The notes: generated by a model from the letters alone, not told the origin. 62,902 nucleotides of DNA from Chloroflexi bacterium UBA4730 (GCA_002404155.1 DHJC01000007.1:16188-79089), one strand, 5' to 3'; counted from the first letter of the stretch, positions 42,846-52,650 are shown. Numbers and translations: made by a program.

Positions 42846-45800
42846 TCGATGAGCTCAAGGTCATCGAAGGCGGCAATCGCTCAGGCGCGAACGCGGTGCT
42901 CAAGACCCTGACGCTCACCGGGTTCAAGAGCTTCGTCTCGCGGACGCACTTGGAATTCGCGCCGGGCATCACGGCGATCATCGGTCCAAATGGCTCAGGT
43001 AAGAGCAATATTGCGGACGCCATTCGCTGGGCGCTCGGCGAGAACAACGCGCGGGTCCTGCGCGCGAAGAAGAACGAAGAGCTGATCTTCGCCGGCTCGG
43101 AGACCCGTCGTGGGCTCGGCATGGCCGAGGCGATCCTCCAGCTCGACAACTCCTCGCGGCGGCTGCCGATCGAGTTCAACGAGATCGAGGTCGGCCGCCG
43201 GCTCTTCAAGAATGGCGAGGCCGAGTACCTCGTGAACCGCGCGCGCGTGCGCCTTCGCGATCTGCAGGACCTGCTCGCCGGTGCGAATCTCGCGGATAAC
43301 CCATTCGTCGTCATCGGGCAGGGGCTCATCGATCAGGTGCTCGCGCTGCGCCCGTCCGACCGCCGCACGGTCATCGAGGAAGCCGCCGGCACACGCCGGC
43401 TGCACCTGCGGCGCGAGGACGCCCTGCAGCGCCTGAAGCACGCCGAGATCGAGCTCGTGCGGGTCATCGACATCCTGCGGGAGATCGGCCCGCGCGTGGA
43501 GCTGCTGACGGAGCAGGCCGGGAAGTGGACCGAGTACGAGACCATCCGTAACGACCTTCGCCGCCGCGCGCTCCGTTGGTATCGGAGCTCGTTCGGGACG
43601 ACCGCGACGCAGCGCGACGAGCTCGTCGCGCGCCTGGTGGGCATCGACCGCGAGATCGAACGGCTCGCGGACTACGTCACCGAGACCGAGGGCCTCGCGA
43701 CGGGTACGGACGAGCAGCTCCGCACTGCGCGCCACGAAGAAGAGCGCCTCCGCATCGCCGCCGGGGATGTCGCGAGTGCCGAGGCCTCGCTCCGCGAGCG
43801 CATCGCCGCCCTGTCCGCCAGCCTCGAGGCGGTCGCGACTGAGCGGGATCGCAGCCGCGCCACCCTTGCGGCGCTGCCCGTCGAGGTCGCGGCGCTCCGT
43901 GAGCGGCGGGGGACCGTCGAGAACGAGGCCGCCGATGCCGCGCGCCGGGCGCGCGAATCCGCCGACGCCGCGCGGCTTGCGGAAGAGGACATGTCGCGCA
44001 CGCGCATCGCACTCGCGGAGGCGCAGGCCGCGCGCGTCGAGACAGAGCGTGCGCACGTCCTGCGTGAAGGCGATGAAGTGCGCCTCACCGACGAGGACCG
44101 CGCGCTGCTCGGGCGCGACGACGAGCTCGCGAAGCAGGCCGCGGCCCTCGCCGCGGATCGCGCGGAGCGGGAACGGGAGCGCGCGCGGATCGGTCGGGAA
44201 CTCGAGCGGGCCCGCGATGCCGCCACCGAGGCGGGCCGGGTCACCGAATCCGTCGCCGAGCGCGCCGGCGCCGCGCGGAACGACCTCCAGCGCGTCGACG
44301 GCGACCTCGCATTGCTTCGCGGCCAGGCGACGGCTCTTCGCGAAGCCGTGGCGCGCGCCGCCGAGGAGCTCGAGGCGCGGCGAACGGGCACCGCGCCGAC
44401 GGCGCTGCCCAAGGGCCTGCGCTGGCTGCACGAGCGCCTCGCGATCCCGCCGCACCTGCGGCTCGCGGTCCGCGCGGTGCTCGGCGAGGCGATCGCGTTC
44501 CCGAGCGACGCCCGCGGATTCGCGGACCTCGAGACCGCGACGCGGGTCACCGTCCTCGTACCGAACCCGAGAGCGGATCTTGTCGTGCCCGACGGCTGCT
44601 CGCGGCTCGTTGATCACCTGAAGCTCGATGACGACGTGGGCGCCGTCGCGGGCGCGCTCTTCCGCAACGTCTTCGTCGGCCCGCGCGACGCCGCCTACCG
44701 CGCCGCGTCGACGATGCGCGAAGGCATCGTCGTCACCGCCGACGGGATGGTCGTGACGCCTGGCGCGATCCGTCTTCCGGACGACCGCGTGGCCGCCGAG
44801 CAGCAGGCGACCGAGCGGCTGGGTGCGATGCATCGCCGTCTCGGCGAGGAGCTGAACGCCTCCGAGCGGGCGCTCGTCCAGGTCGGCCTAGAACGGGAGG
44901 CGGCCCTGTCCCGGCTGACCGAGGCGGAGACGCGGCTCGCGGACGCGCAGCGCGAGCGCGGGCGGCTCGAGGTCGCGGCCGATGCCCTGGCCGCGAGCGA
45001 GGCGGATGTGCGCGACCTCGTGCGTGCCGGCGAGGCCCGCGCGGTCGCGGTGGAGCGCGAGCGGGGCGAGCTCATCGCCCGCCGCGAGCAGCTCACCGCG
45101 GGCCGAGACGCGGCGAAGCACGCCACGGCCGGGGCGCTCGACGCGTTCTCCGCGACCCGGCGCGATGAGCGTGTGGCGGTGGAGGCCCATGCGGCGACGA
45201 CGAAGCGAGCGGAGGATGCGCGGCTCGATGCCGCGACGAGCGAAGCGCGCCGGTCATCGCTCGTGCGGCTGCGCGATGCCCTCGACGAGCAGGTCGGGGC
45301 CACCGAGAAGCGCATCGCCGACGAGGACGCGCGCGTGCGGGCGCTCGCCGAGCAGGAGCGCGACGCGAAGGCTCGTCTCGCGGCGGCACAGGAGCAGCTC
45401 GGCCGTACGGCCGCCGACGCGAAGGAAGCGGCGCGGTCGGCGCAGATCGCGCGCGAACGGTCGCTCGCCGCCGAGGGCTCGCGCCGCGAGTCGGAGCAGC
45501 GCCTCGCGAAGGCCCGCGAGCGTCTCGCGGAGCTGCGCGGCGAACGATCGAAGGTCGGCGTCGAGGAGGAGCGCGCTTCAGGTGCGCTGACGCTGCTCGA
45601 GGAGCAGGTCCGCGCGGAGCTCGGCCTGCCGGAGGACGAGCCACTCCCGGATCCCGGGTCGATCGAGGTCGATGAGGAGCCGACCGAGCAGGAGAAGGCG
45701 AACGCGTTGCGCGATCTGCAGCGGCTGCGGCGCAGGCTCATCGTCCTGGAGCCGGTGAACCCTCTGGCCGCCGTCGAGCTCGGCGAGATCGGTGAGCGTC

Positions 45801-46357
45801 ACCGCTTCCTCTCGGAGCAGCGTGCCGACCTGGAGAAGGCCATGGCCGACCTGCGGTCGCTGGCAGATGATCTCGCGTCGACGATCGCGGAGCAGTTCAG
45901 TGCGACGTTCCAGGCGGTCGATCGAGAATTCGGCGTCTTCTTCCAGCGATTGTTCGACGGCGGCCAGGCGTCGCTGCGGACGAGCGATGATCCCGACGAG
46001 CCGGGCATCGACATCTACGCGCGGCCGCCGGGGAAGCGCATCGGGAGCCTCGCGCAGCTCTCCGGTGGCGAACGCGCGCTGACGGCGACGGCGCTGTTGC
46101 TCGCGATCCTGCGCGTGAAGCCCGCCCCGTTCTGCGTGCTGGACGAGGTCGATGCCGCGCTCGACGAGCGCAACGTCGGACGGTTCACCGAGGCGCTGCG
46201 CGAGCTCACCGACCGTACCCAGTTCGTCGTCATCACCCACAACCGCAGGACGATCGAGGCGGCGGACACCCTCTACGGCGTGTCGATGGACGAGGGCGGC
46301 ACCTCGAAGGTCCTGTCGATGCGACTTTCCGACGTGGACGAGCGCGCCGTCAGCTAG
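42842..46357 (+). CDS. smc: Chromosome segregation ATPase SMC
   Basis: 1171 residues. N-terminal Walker A GPNGSGKSN, long coiled coils, a hinge at about 520-660, returning coils, then signature LSGGERALTATALL and Walker B PFCVLDEVDAALDE. Loads with ScpAB to organise the chromosome. A short N-terminal extension of about 20 residues precedes the head. Convergent with the next gene. Confidence 0.97.
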   Translation: MIDELKVIEGGNRSGANAVLKTLTLTGFKSFVSRTHLEFAPGITAIIGPNGSGKSNIADAIRWALGENNARVLRAKKNEELIFAGSETRRGLGMAEAILQLDNSSRRLPIEFNEIEVGRRLFKNGEAEYLVNRARVRLRDLQDLLAGANLADNPFVVIGQGLIDQVLALRPSDRRTVIEEAAGTRRLHLRREDALQRLKHAEIELVRVIDILREIGPRVELLTEQAGKWTEYETIRNDLRRRALRWYRSSFGTTATQRDELVARLVGIDREIERLADYVTETEGLATGTDEQLRTARHEEERLRIAAGDVASAEASLRERIAALSASLEAVATERDRSRATLAALPVEVAALRERRGTVENEAADAARRARESADAARLAEEDMSRTRIALAEAQAARVETERAHVLREGDEVRLTDEDRALLGRDDELAKQAAALAADRAERERERARIGRELERARDAATEAGRVTESVAERAGAARNDLQRVDGDLALLRGQATALREAVARAAEELEARRTGTAPTALPKGLRWLHERLAIPPHLRLAVRAVLGEAIAFPSDARGFADLETATRVTVLVPNPRADLVVPDGCSRLVDHLKLDDDVGAVAGALFRNVFVGPRDAAYRAASTMREGIVVTADGMVVTPGAIRLPDDRVAAEQQATERLGAMHRRLGEELNASERALVQVGLEREAALSRLTEAETRLADAQRERGRLEVAADALAASEADVRDLVRAGEARAVAVERERGELIARREQLTAGRDAAKHATAGALDAFSATRRDERVAVEAHAATTKRAEDARLDAATSEARRSSLVRLRDALDEQVGATEKRIADEDARVRALAEQERDAKARLAAAQEQLGRTAADAKEAARSAQIARERSLAAEGSRRESEQRLAKARERLAELRGERSKVGVEEERASGALTLLEEQVRAELGLPEDEPLPDPGSIEVDEEPTEQEKANALRDLQRLRRRLIVLEPVNPLAAVELGEIGERHRFLSEQRADLEKAMADLRSLADDLASTIAEQFSATFQAVDREFGVFFQRLFDGGQASLRTSDDPDEPGIDIYARPPGKRIGSLAQLSGGERALTATALLLAILRVKPAPFCVLDEVDAALDERNVGRFTEALRELTDRTQFVVITHNRRTIEAADTLYGVSMDEGGTSKVLSMRLSDVDERAVS

Positions 46358-47115
46358 ACGGCCATCCAGATCTGGAGCGCGCTCACCTCGCGGAAGCCCT
46401 TGCGCATGAGGATCGGCGCGGACGTCGCGCGCTCGGCGACGACGACCGCGGTCGTCTTTCCATCCCGGACCGCACGGTCGAGGCGCCAGCCGAGGATCGC
46501 CGTATACACGCCGGTACGCCGATGTGGCCGGAGCGTCGACGCCATGTGGAGGAGGACCGTGTCGCCGTCGCTGCCGTAGCGCCACGCTCCATATCCGACC
46601 GCCTGATCGCGGCGATACGCGACGACTCCACCGCCTCGCCGCGACGGACACTGCAGGTAGCGCATCCGCGCCTCGACCCGTGTGCGTACCTCGTCCGCCG
46701 TCCGGTCACGGTCGAGGCGGATGGCGTCCGTCGCGGTCCGTTCGTCATGCTCCTCGACAAGGCGCAGATCGTGTTCGGGGAGCCGCCCGCGGATCGGGAT
46801 CTTCGCGGTGAGAAGCAGCGCGTCGATCTCTTTGCGAAGACCGTGGGCGGCGAGGCTGCGTGACAGACCGACCGCGTCGGTGTTCGGGCCGATCTGCCAG
46901 GTGAAGGCGGCACTGCGGCTGCGAAAGATGTCGATGATCTCGTTCACGCGCTCCTCGACTTCATCCGGCCGCCATCGAGCGTACGCGACGCCGTTGCTCC
47001 ACGGCAGCAGATCGGCGCCCAGCTTGTAGCGAACGTCCCCGCGGTCGATGCGCTCGAACCCCTCGCACTCGGGCTCGTCGTCCATCGCGACCCGCTCGGC
47101 CACGTCGGGGTTCAC
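46354..47115 (-). CDS. GNAT-family N-acetyltransferase
   Basis: 253 residues. The acetyl-CoA site with LRPHRRTGVYTAILGWRLD in the C-terminal half fits the GNAT fold. Substrate unknown. GTG start with TAGCGT (minus strand, 47129-47124) 8 nt upstream, so probably leaderless. Divergent from ftsY. Confidence 0.85.
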   Translation of the reverse strand: MNPDVAERVAMDDEPECEGFERIDRGDVRYKLGADLLPWSNGVAYARWRPDEVEERVNEIIDIFRSRSAAFTWQIGPNTDAVGLSRSLAAHGLRKEIDALLLTAKIPIRGRLPEHDLRLVEEHDERTATDAIRLDRDRTADEVRTRVEARMRYLQCPSRRGGGVVAYRRDQAVGYGAWRYGSDGDTVLLHMASTLRPHRRTGVYTAILGWRLDRAVRDGKTTAVVVAERATSAPILMRKGFREVSALQIWMAV

Positions 47116-47150
47116 GGCGCGTCACGCTAGCAGTCGTCAAACTGACACCG

Positions 47151-48056
47151 GTGAGCATCGACGCCGGCCTGGCGAAGACCCGGGGTAGCTTCCTCTCCCG
47201 GCTGTTCGGCCGGGCGGCCGACCGGCCCGTGACGCCCGAGTGGCTCGATGCGCTCGAGGAAACGCTCCTGCGCTCCGATATCTCGGTGTCGCTCGTCGAT
47301 TCGGTGATGCTGCAGGTGCGCGATGTCGTCGCCGACCGAAAGGCCGAGACGGTGCCAAAGGTGCTGGCCGCCGTCCGCGAGGCCCTGGTCGCGGTCCTCG
47401 AGCCCGGCGAGCGGGCGCTCATCGCCGGTACGGGCACCCCGCGCGTGATCCTCGTCGTCGGGGTCAACGGCAGTGGCAAGACGACGACGGCGGCGAAGCT
47501 CGCGAAGCGCCTTCGCGACGCGGGAGAGACGCCGTTGCTCGCGGCCGCAGACACGTTCCGCGCAGCGGCGATTGAGCAGCTGGAGATCTGGGCCAAGCGG
47601 GTCGAGGTGCCGATCGTGAGCGGCACGCCCGACGGCGATCCCGCCGCGGTCGTGTTCGACGCGGTCCAGGCCGGCATCGCCCGGGGGAACACGACCGTGA
47701 TCGCCGACACCGCCGGGCGGCTCCACACGAAGGGCCACCTCATGGACGAGCTCAGCAAGATCGTGAAGGTGGCGGGCCGGGCGCGGGCGGGCGCACCGGA
47801 CGAGGTGCTGCTCGTGCTCGACGGGACAACGGGCCAGAACGCCATCATCCAGGCGCGCCAGTTCACGGAGACGGCCCAGGTGACCGGGATCGTCATCACG
47901 AAGCTCGACGGGACGGCGAAGGGCGGCGCGGTGTTCGCGATCGCGGACGAGCTGAAGCTGCCGGTGAAATTCCTCGGGGTGGGTGAGAAGGCCGAGGACC
48001 TCGTGCCGATGGACCCACGCGCGTTCGTCAACGCGCTCCTGCCTGCGAATGGCTGA
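47151..48056 (+). CDS. ftsY: Signal recognition particle receptor FtsY
   Basis: 301 residues. A short N domain (no long acidic A domain) then the G domain: GVNGSGKTT at 104-112, ADTFRAAAIEQL, DTAGRL, TKLDGTAKGG. Docks the SRP-ribosome complex at the membrane with Ffh, encoded 1.2 kb downstream. The last bases overlap the next gene. Confidence 0.97.
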   Translation: MSIDAGLAKTRGSFLSRLFGRAADRPVTPEWLDALEETLLRSDISVSLVDSVMLQVRDVVADRKAETVPKVLAAVREALVAVLEPGERALIAGTGTPRVILVVGVNGSGKTTTAAKLAKRLRDAGETPLLAAADTFRAAAIEQLEIWAKRVEVPIVSGTPDGDPAAVVFDAVQAGIARGNTTVIADTAGRLHTKGHLMDELSKIVKVAGRARAGAPDEVLLVLDGTTGQNAIIQARQFTETAQVTGIVITKLDGTAKGGAVFAIADELKLPVKFLGVGEKAEDLVPMDPRAFVNALLPANG

Positions 48057-48774
48057 GCTCACGCGGCTCGGCGCCACGGGCACCGACGAGCTCGACACGT
48101 TGCATCGTGACCTCCTGGAGTCGCCGGCGCACGATGGGCGCCCGCACGTGGCGCTCAACTTCGTGATGACCGCGGACGGACGCGTGAGCTTCCAGGGACG
48201 AGCCGAGATCGGCACCCGGACCGACCGCGCGCTGATGTTCCACCTGCGCTCGCTCGCCGACGCCGTGATGATCGGCGCCGGGACCCTACGGGTCGATCCA
48301 TTCGCGCCGGCGGTGCAGGGCCGCGAGCGCCAGCCGCTCGCGATCGTCGTATCGCGGACGTGCGACCTTCCGCTGGGCAATCGGTTCTTCGCGCATCCTG
48401 GCCCGCGGCTCGTGGCGACGTCGGCCGGAGCGCCCGCGACCGCCGTCGCGGCCGTGCGCGCTGCGGGCGCCGAGGTCGAAAGCTTCGGAGACGCCGAGGT
48501 CGACCTGGTCGCGCTCCTCGCGGCGCTCCGCCGGCGCGGCGTGCGCTTCCTCTTGTGCGAGGGCGGCCCCACGCTCGCCGGGCAGCTCCTCGCCGGACGG
48601 CTCGTGGACGAGCTCTTCCTCACGCACGCCACGCTGATCACCGCCGAGCCCGATGCGCGGCGGCTCTTCGAGGGCAGCCTCCGGCCCACCGGCACGGTGC
48701 GCCTCGAGCGGATCTCGCTCCACGAGTCGGCGGATGGCGAGCGGTACGAGCGATCGAGGGTCCACTACCGCTGA
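48049..48774 (+). CDS. RibD C-terminal/dihydrofolate reductase-like protein
   Basis: 241 residues from ATG 48049. The fold is that of the reductase half of RibD (ALNFVMTADGRVS near the N-terminus, LLCEGGPTLAGQLLAG near the C-terminus). No deaminase domain is attached, so it could reduce a pyrimidine intermediate of riboflavin synthesis or another NADPH substrate. Overlaps ftsY by 8 bp. Confidence 0.88.
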   Translation: MAELTRLGATGTDELDTLHRDLLESPAHDGRPHVALNFVMTADGRVSFQGRAEIGTRTDRALMFHLRSLADAVMIGAGTLRVDPFAPAVQGRERQPLAIVVSRTCDLPLGNRFFAHPGPRLVATSAGAPATAVAAVRAAGAEVESFGDAEVDLVALLAALRRRGVRFLLCEGGPTLAGQLLAGRLVDELFLTHATLITAEPDARRLFEGSLRPTGTVRLERISLHESADGERYERSRVHYR

Positions 48775-48828
48775 CGCCTCTTGCCTCGCGGGGGGACAAT
48801 GCGCGGAAGCGATCAGGGAGGGAACATC

Positions 48829-49221
48829 ATGGCGACAGAGCTCACGATCAAGGTGCCCAATCGCGCAGGCCAGCTCGCGGCGATCTCGACCGCGCTCGGG
48901 GATGCCGGAGTGAACATCGCGGCCCTGGCGGGAAGCACGCTCGGCGGCAAGGGCGTCGTCCACATCGTCGTCGCGGACAAGGACGCCGCACGCGCCCGTC
49001 GCGCCCTGAAGAAGGCGAAGCTGCGCCTCTCGAGCGACCGCAAGCTCCTCGAGGTCCGTCTCGCCGACAAGCCGGGCACCCTCGCGCGTGTCGCGAAGCG
49101 GCTCGGGGCCGGTCGCGTCAGCGTCGATTCGGCGTACCTGACCGGGATCGGGAAGCGATCGAGGACGATCGGCTTCGGCGTGAAGGACGCTCGCAAGGCG
49201 AAGAAGGCCCTCGGGCGGTAG
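48829..49221 (+). CDS. Tandem ACT-domain protein
   Basis: 130 residues from ATG 48829, with AGGGAGGG 6 nt upstream. Two ACT-like folds: LTIKVPNRAGQLAAISTALG (residues 4-23) and LEVRLADKPGTLARVAKRLG (67-86), each with the ligand-turn glycine. ACT domains usually sense amino acids; no catalytic domain is attached. The tail is lysine-rich. Confidence 0.85.
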   Translation: MATELTIKVPNRAGQLAAISTALGDAGVNIAALAGSTLGGKGVVHIVVADKDAARARRALKKAKLRLSSDRKLLEVRLADKPGTLARVAKRLGAGRVSVDSAYLTGIGKRSRTIGFGVKDARKAKKALGR

Positions 49222-49237
49222 CGCCCGCCTGACCGGC

Positions 49238-49243
49238 TAGCCT
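49238..49243 (+). promoter_or_regulatory. -10 element of ffh (leaderless)
   Basis: TAGCCT in GGCTAGCCT, 7 nt before GTG 49251, no Shine-Dalgarno. Identical hexamer to the one before fabD. Confidence 0.45.
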
Positions 49244-49250
49244 TTTCTGC

Positions 49251-50588
49251 GTGTTCGAGCAGCTCTCCGATCGACTGACCGCGACGTTCGAGAAGCTGCA
49301 AGGTCGCGCGCGCGTCACCGACGCCGACCTGGACGAGGCCCTGCGCGACGTACGGGTCGCGCTTCTCGAGGCCGACGTGAACTTCAAGATCGTGCGCCAG
49401 CTCGTCGCGACCGTGCGCGAGCGCGCGATCGGCGAAAAGGTGCTCGAGAGCATCACCGGCGCGCAGACGGTCGTGAAGATCGTCCACGACGCGCTCGTGG
49501 AGATGCTCGGCGGCGAAGCGGTGCCGCTCGCGACGGCCGACAAGCCCCCGCTGGTCATCGCCCTGGTTGGACTACAGGGATCCGGGAAGACGACGACGGT
49601 CGCGAAGCTCGCGAACGTCCTGCGCAAGCAGGGGCACCACCCGCTGCTCGTCGCGGCCGACGTACACCGGCCGGCCGCCGTCGACCAGCTCCAGTCCCTC
49701 GGGAAGTCGCTCGGCGTGCCCGTGCGCACCGTCAGTGCGGAGCGCGTCGCCGACGATGTGGCCGCGGCGATCAAGGGCGCGACAGCCGAGGGCCGCGACA
49801 CGGTCATCGTGGACACCGCGGGCCGGCTGCACGTCGATGCAGCGATGATGCAAGAGGTCGAGGCGATCATCCGTTCCGCCGCGCCGCAGGAGGTGCTGCT
49901 CGCGGTCGACGCGATGACCGGCCAGGACGCGGTCGAGGCCGCGTCCGCGTTCAAGGCGCGGCTGCCGATCACCGGCCTGGTCCTCACGAAGGTCGACAGC
50001 GACGCCCGCGGGGGCGCGGCGCTCTCGATCCGTGCCGCCACCGGCGTGCCGGTGAAGTTCCTCGGGACGAGCGAGCGGCTCGATGGCCTCGAGGTGTTCC
50101 ACCCCGATCGTCTCGCAGCCCGGATCCTCGGGATGGGGGACATCCTGACGCTCGTCGAGCGGGCCCAGGAGCACGTTGACGAAAAAGAGGCGGAGGCGCA
50201 GGCGAGGAAGCTCCTCGAGGCCCGCTTCACGTTCGACGACTTCTACAAGCAGCTGCAGCAGGTGAAGAAGATGGGGCCGATCGGCGACCTGTTGAAGATG
50301 ATGCCGGGCATGGGTGGGCTCGCGAAGCAGCTGCCCGATCCGCAGCAGGCCGAGCGTCAGATGACGACGATCGAGGCGATCATCTCGTCCATGACCATGC
50401 AGGAGCGGCGGGACCCGGCCATCCTCAACGGATCACGGCGCAAGCGGATCGCGAACGGCTCCGGCGTCACCGTGTCCGAGGTGAACGCGCTCCTGAAGCA
50501 ATTCAAGGAGATGCAGAACCTCATGAAGCAGTTCGGCGCGATGGCCAAGCGTGGCAAGCTGCCGAAGCTGCCCGGGATGCCATTTTGA
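49251..50588 (+). CDS. ffh: Signal recognition particle protein Ffh
   Basis: 445 residues. N domain, G domain with GLQGSGKTTT near 105-114, DTAGRLHVD and TKVDSDARGG, then a methionine-rich M domain (MMPGMGG) that binds SRP RNA and signal peptides. Partner of FtsY. Confidence 0.97.
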   Translation: MFEQLSDRLTATFEKLQGRARVTDADLDEALRDVRVALLEADVNFKIVRQLVATVRERAIGEKVLESITGAQTVVKIVHDALVEMLGGEAVPLATADKPPLVIALVGLQGSGKTTTVAKLANVLRKQGHHPLLVAADVHRPAAVDQLQSLGKSLGVPVRTVSAERVADDVAAAIKGATAEGRDTVIVDTAGRLHVDAAMMQEVEAIIRSAAPQEVLLAVDAMTGQDAVEAASAFKARLPITGLVLTKVDSDARGGAALSIRAATGVPVKFLGTSERLDGLEVFHPDRLAARILGMGDILTLVERAQEHVDEKEAEAQARKLLEARFTFDDFYKQLQQVKKMGPIGDLLKMMPGMGGLAKQLPDPQQAERQMTTIEAIISSMTMQERRDPAILNGSRRKRIANGSGVTVSEVNALLKQFKEMQNLMKQFGAMAKRGKLPKLPGMPF

Positions 50589-50600
50589 GCCCGACCCCGG

Positions 50601-50606
50601 TATACT
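50601..50606 (+). promoter_or_regulatory. -10 element of rpsP-khpA-rimM-trmD
   Basis: TATACT preceded by CCGG, about 45 bp before rpsP, with GGAGG in the leader. No convincing -35. Confidence 0.5.
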
Positions 50607-50649
50607 TCTGTTCTCCCCGCGCACATCTTTCACGGAGGAACGTCTGACT

Positions 50650-50919
50650 TTGGCTGTGCACATCCGCCTGCGGCGCACCGGCAAGACGAAGGCCCCGACG
50701 TACCGCGTCGTGGTCGCCGACTCGCGGTCGCCGCGCGACGGCAAGTTCATCGAGATCCTCGGTCACTACAACCCGCGCACCGAAGAAGGCGCGCTGGTGC
50801 TTGACACCGACCGCGTGCGTCACTGGATCAAGAACGGCGCGAAGCCGACCTCAACCGCGCGCGCGCTCCTCGTTCGGAGCGGCATCCCGGACGCCGAAGT
50901 CCCGCCCGTCGCGCGGTGA
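50650..50919 (+). CDS. rpsP: 30S ribosomal protein S16
   Basis: 89 residues from TTG 50650; GGAGG lies 11 nt upstream. RLRRTGKTKAPTYRVVVADS and GHYNP are the family landmarks. First gene of the rpsP-khpA-rimM-trmD operon. Confidence 0.95.
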   Translation: MAVHIRLRRTGKTKAPTYRVVVADSRSPRDGKFIEILGHYNPRTEEGALVLDTDRVRHWIKNGAKPTSTARALLVRSGIPDAEVPPVAR

Positions 50920-51152
50920 GCAAGGAATCCGAGCTTCTCGAGCACGTCGCTAGAGCCCTCGTCGATGACCCGAGCGGTGTCGTGGTGAAGGAAGAGCAGG
51001 ACGGCGATTTCCTGAAGCTGCATCTGCAGGTGGCGGAAGCCGACGTCGGGAAGGTCATCGGTCGCGGCGGCCGCATCGCCAAGGCGATCCGCGCTCTCCT
51101 CAAGGTCATGGCCACACGTGACGGGACCAAGGTCAACCTCGAGATCGACTAG
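50916..51152 (+). CDS. khpA: KH-domain RNA-binding protein KhpA
   Basis: 78 residues with a KH domain: VGKVIGRGGRIAKAIRALLK holds the GxxG loop (GRGG). The usual gene between rpsP and rimM. Overlaps both neighbours. Confidence 0.93.
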   Translation: MSKESELLEHVARALVDDPSGVVVKEEQDGDFLKLHLQVAEADVGKVIGRGGRIAKAIRALLKVMATRDGTKVNLEID

Positions 51153-51639
51153 CGGACTCGTCGTCGGCGTCATCAAGACGCCGCACGGCGTACGAGGCGA
51201 GGTCCGCGTCGATCCCCGCAGCGATGTCCCGGATCGGTTCCGCGTGGGCGCGGTGCTGGACTGCGACGACCTCGGTCCGCTGACGATCCGCACGCTGCGC
51301 GGCACGCCGAAGGAGCCGATCGTCGGCTTCGACGGATACGCCTCGCGACCGGACGCCGAACCGCTCCGCGGGAAGTTCCTCCGCGTCGCGGTGGACGAGG
51401 CGCGTCGTGCGACGAAGGGCAGCTACCTGTGGGCGGATCTCGTGGGGCTGCGCGCCGAGACGCCGGCCGGCGAGCCCATCGGGAGCGTCAGCGACATCCT
51501 GCGCGCCGGCGAGACGGACGTGCTCGTCGTGAGCCGCGAGCGCGGCGGCGAGCTGCTCGTGCCCGTGATCGCGTCGGTCGTGCGCGAGGTGGACGTCGAA
51601 GGCGGCCGGATCATCGTCGCGCCGCAAGAGGAAGCCTGA
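51118..51639 (+). CDS. rimM: Ribosome maturation factor RimM
   Basis: 173 residues from GTG 51118. The opening strand VVGVIKTPHGVRGEVRV and the C-terminal PRC-barrel (LLVPVIASVVREVD) define RimM, which helps assemble the 30S head. The start is doubtful: GTG 51118 lies 35 bp inside khpA and is the only standard codon before the conserved strand, which begins around 51154. Confidence 0.92.
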   Translation: MTGPRSTSRSTSGLVVGVIKTPHGVRGEVRVDPRSDVPDRFRVGAVLDCDDLGPLTIRTLRGTPKEPIVGFDGYASRPDAEPLRGKFLRVAVDEARRATKGSYLWADLVGLRAETPAGEPIGSVSDILRAGETDVLVVSRERGGELLVPVIASVVREVDVEGGRIIVAPQEEA

Positions 51640-52631
51640 TGCGCATCGACGTCCTCACGCTCTTCCCGAAGATGTTCGAGAGCCCGTTCGCCGAGAGCAT
51701 CGTCGCGCGTGCCCGCGCGGCGGGGCGCCTCGAGCTCGTGATCCACGACCTGCGGGGCTGGGCATCCGACCGCCATCGCACGGTGGACGACGTGCCATAC
51801 GGCGGCGGTGCGGGGATGGTCTTCACCCCGGAGCCGCTCGCCCCGGCGATCCGCGAGGTCAAGGGTCGCGACGGGCATGTCGTGCTCCTGTCGGCGCAGG
51901 GTCGGCTGTTCGACGAGGCCGCCGCGCGTCGCCTCGCGTCGCTCGGGCACCTCGTGCTTGTCGCCGGCCACTACGAGGGCGTGGACGAGCGGGTCATCGA
52001 GACCGATGTCGACGAGGAGCTGTCGATCGGCGACTACGTCGTGACCGGCGGCGAGCTTCCCGCGATGGTCCTCATCGACGCCGTCGCGCGGCTGCTCCCG
52101 GGCGCTATCGACGCGGCGTCGCTGCAGGAGGAATCGCACACGAGTGGCCTCCTCGAAGGGCCGCAGTACACCCGCCCGCCCGAGTTCGAGGGCCGGAGGG
52201 TCCCGGCCGTCCTCGTCTCAGGCGATCACGCGTCCATCGCCCAGTGGCGTCGCGCGGAGTCCATCCGGCGCACCGTCGAGCGGCGCCCCGATCTCCTCGA
52301 TCGCGCGGACCTCACGCCCGCCGAGCGAGCGCGCTTGCCGCGACCCGCGGCGAAGGCACCAGTACGCGATGCCGATCTCATCGCGGCGTATCGATCGGGG
52401 GTTGGCTCGTACCGGATCGCTGCTCGGTTCGGCATATCGCCCGCGACCGTGCGGGCGCGCCTGCGCGCCGCGGGCGTCCGCCTGCGCGAGGCCCGGAGCA
52501 CGCAACGCGGACCGACGGCGGCCGAGGTCGTTCGGATGCGCGCCACCGGATTGACGGTGCGCGAGCTCGCGCGGCACTACGGCGTCTCGCACGTGACGAT
52601 CCTCGATCGACTGAAGAAGGCCAGAAAATGA
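51639..52631 (+). CDS. trmD: tRNA (guanine37-N1)-methyltransferase with C-terminal double HTH extension
   Basis: 330 residues; ordinary TrmD is about 230-250. Residues 1-222 are complete TrmD with the knot motifs LVAGHYEGVDER and IGDYVVTGGELPAM and the segment GLLEGPQYTRP. Residues 235-330 form an added tail with two resolvase-like helix-turn-helix units: residues 245-278, with SYRIAARFGISPATVRARL, and 292-326, with TVRELARHYGVSHVTILDRL. The frame is open throughout with no internal stop. The tail may bind tRNA or DNA. The ATG overlaps the rimM stop (TGATG). Confidence 0.95.
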   Translation: MRIDVLTLFPKMFESPFAESIVARARAAGRLELVIHDLRGWASDRHRTVDDVPYGGGAGMVFTPEPLAPAIREVKGRDGHVVLLSAQGRLFDEAAARRLASLGHLVLVAGHYEGVDERVIETDVDEELSIGDYVVTGGELPAMVLIDAVARLLPGAIDAASLQEESHTSGLLEGPQYTRPPEFEGRRVPAVLVSGDHASIAQWRRAESIRRTVERRPDLLDRADLTPAERARLPRPAAKAPVRDADLIAAYRSGVGSYRIAARFGISPATVRARLRAAGVRLREARSTQRGPTAAEVVRMRATGLTVRELARHYGVSHVTILDRLKKARK

Positions 52632-52650
52632 GCTAACATTCGATGACCCC

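Noticed and set aside
42995..44833. Long open frame opposite smc, and similar ones opposite priA, recG and fabF
   Set aside because: Shadow frames produced by third-position GC bias; no ribosome site, no domain, and the opposite genes are unmistakable.
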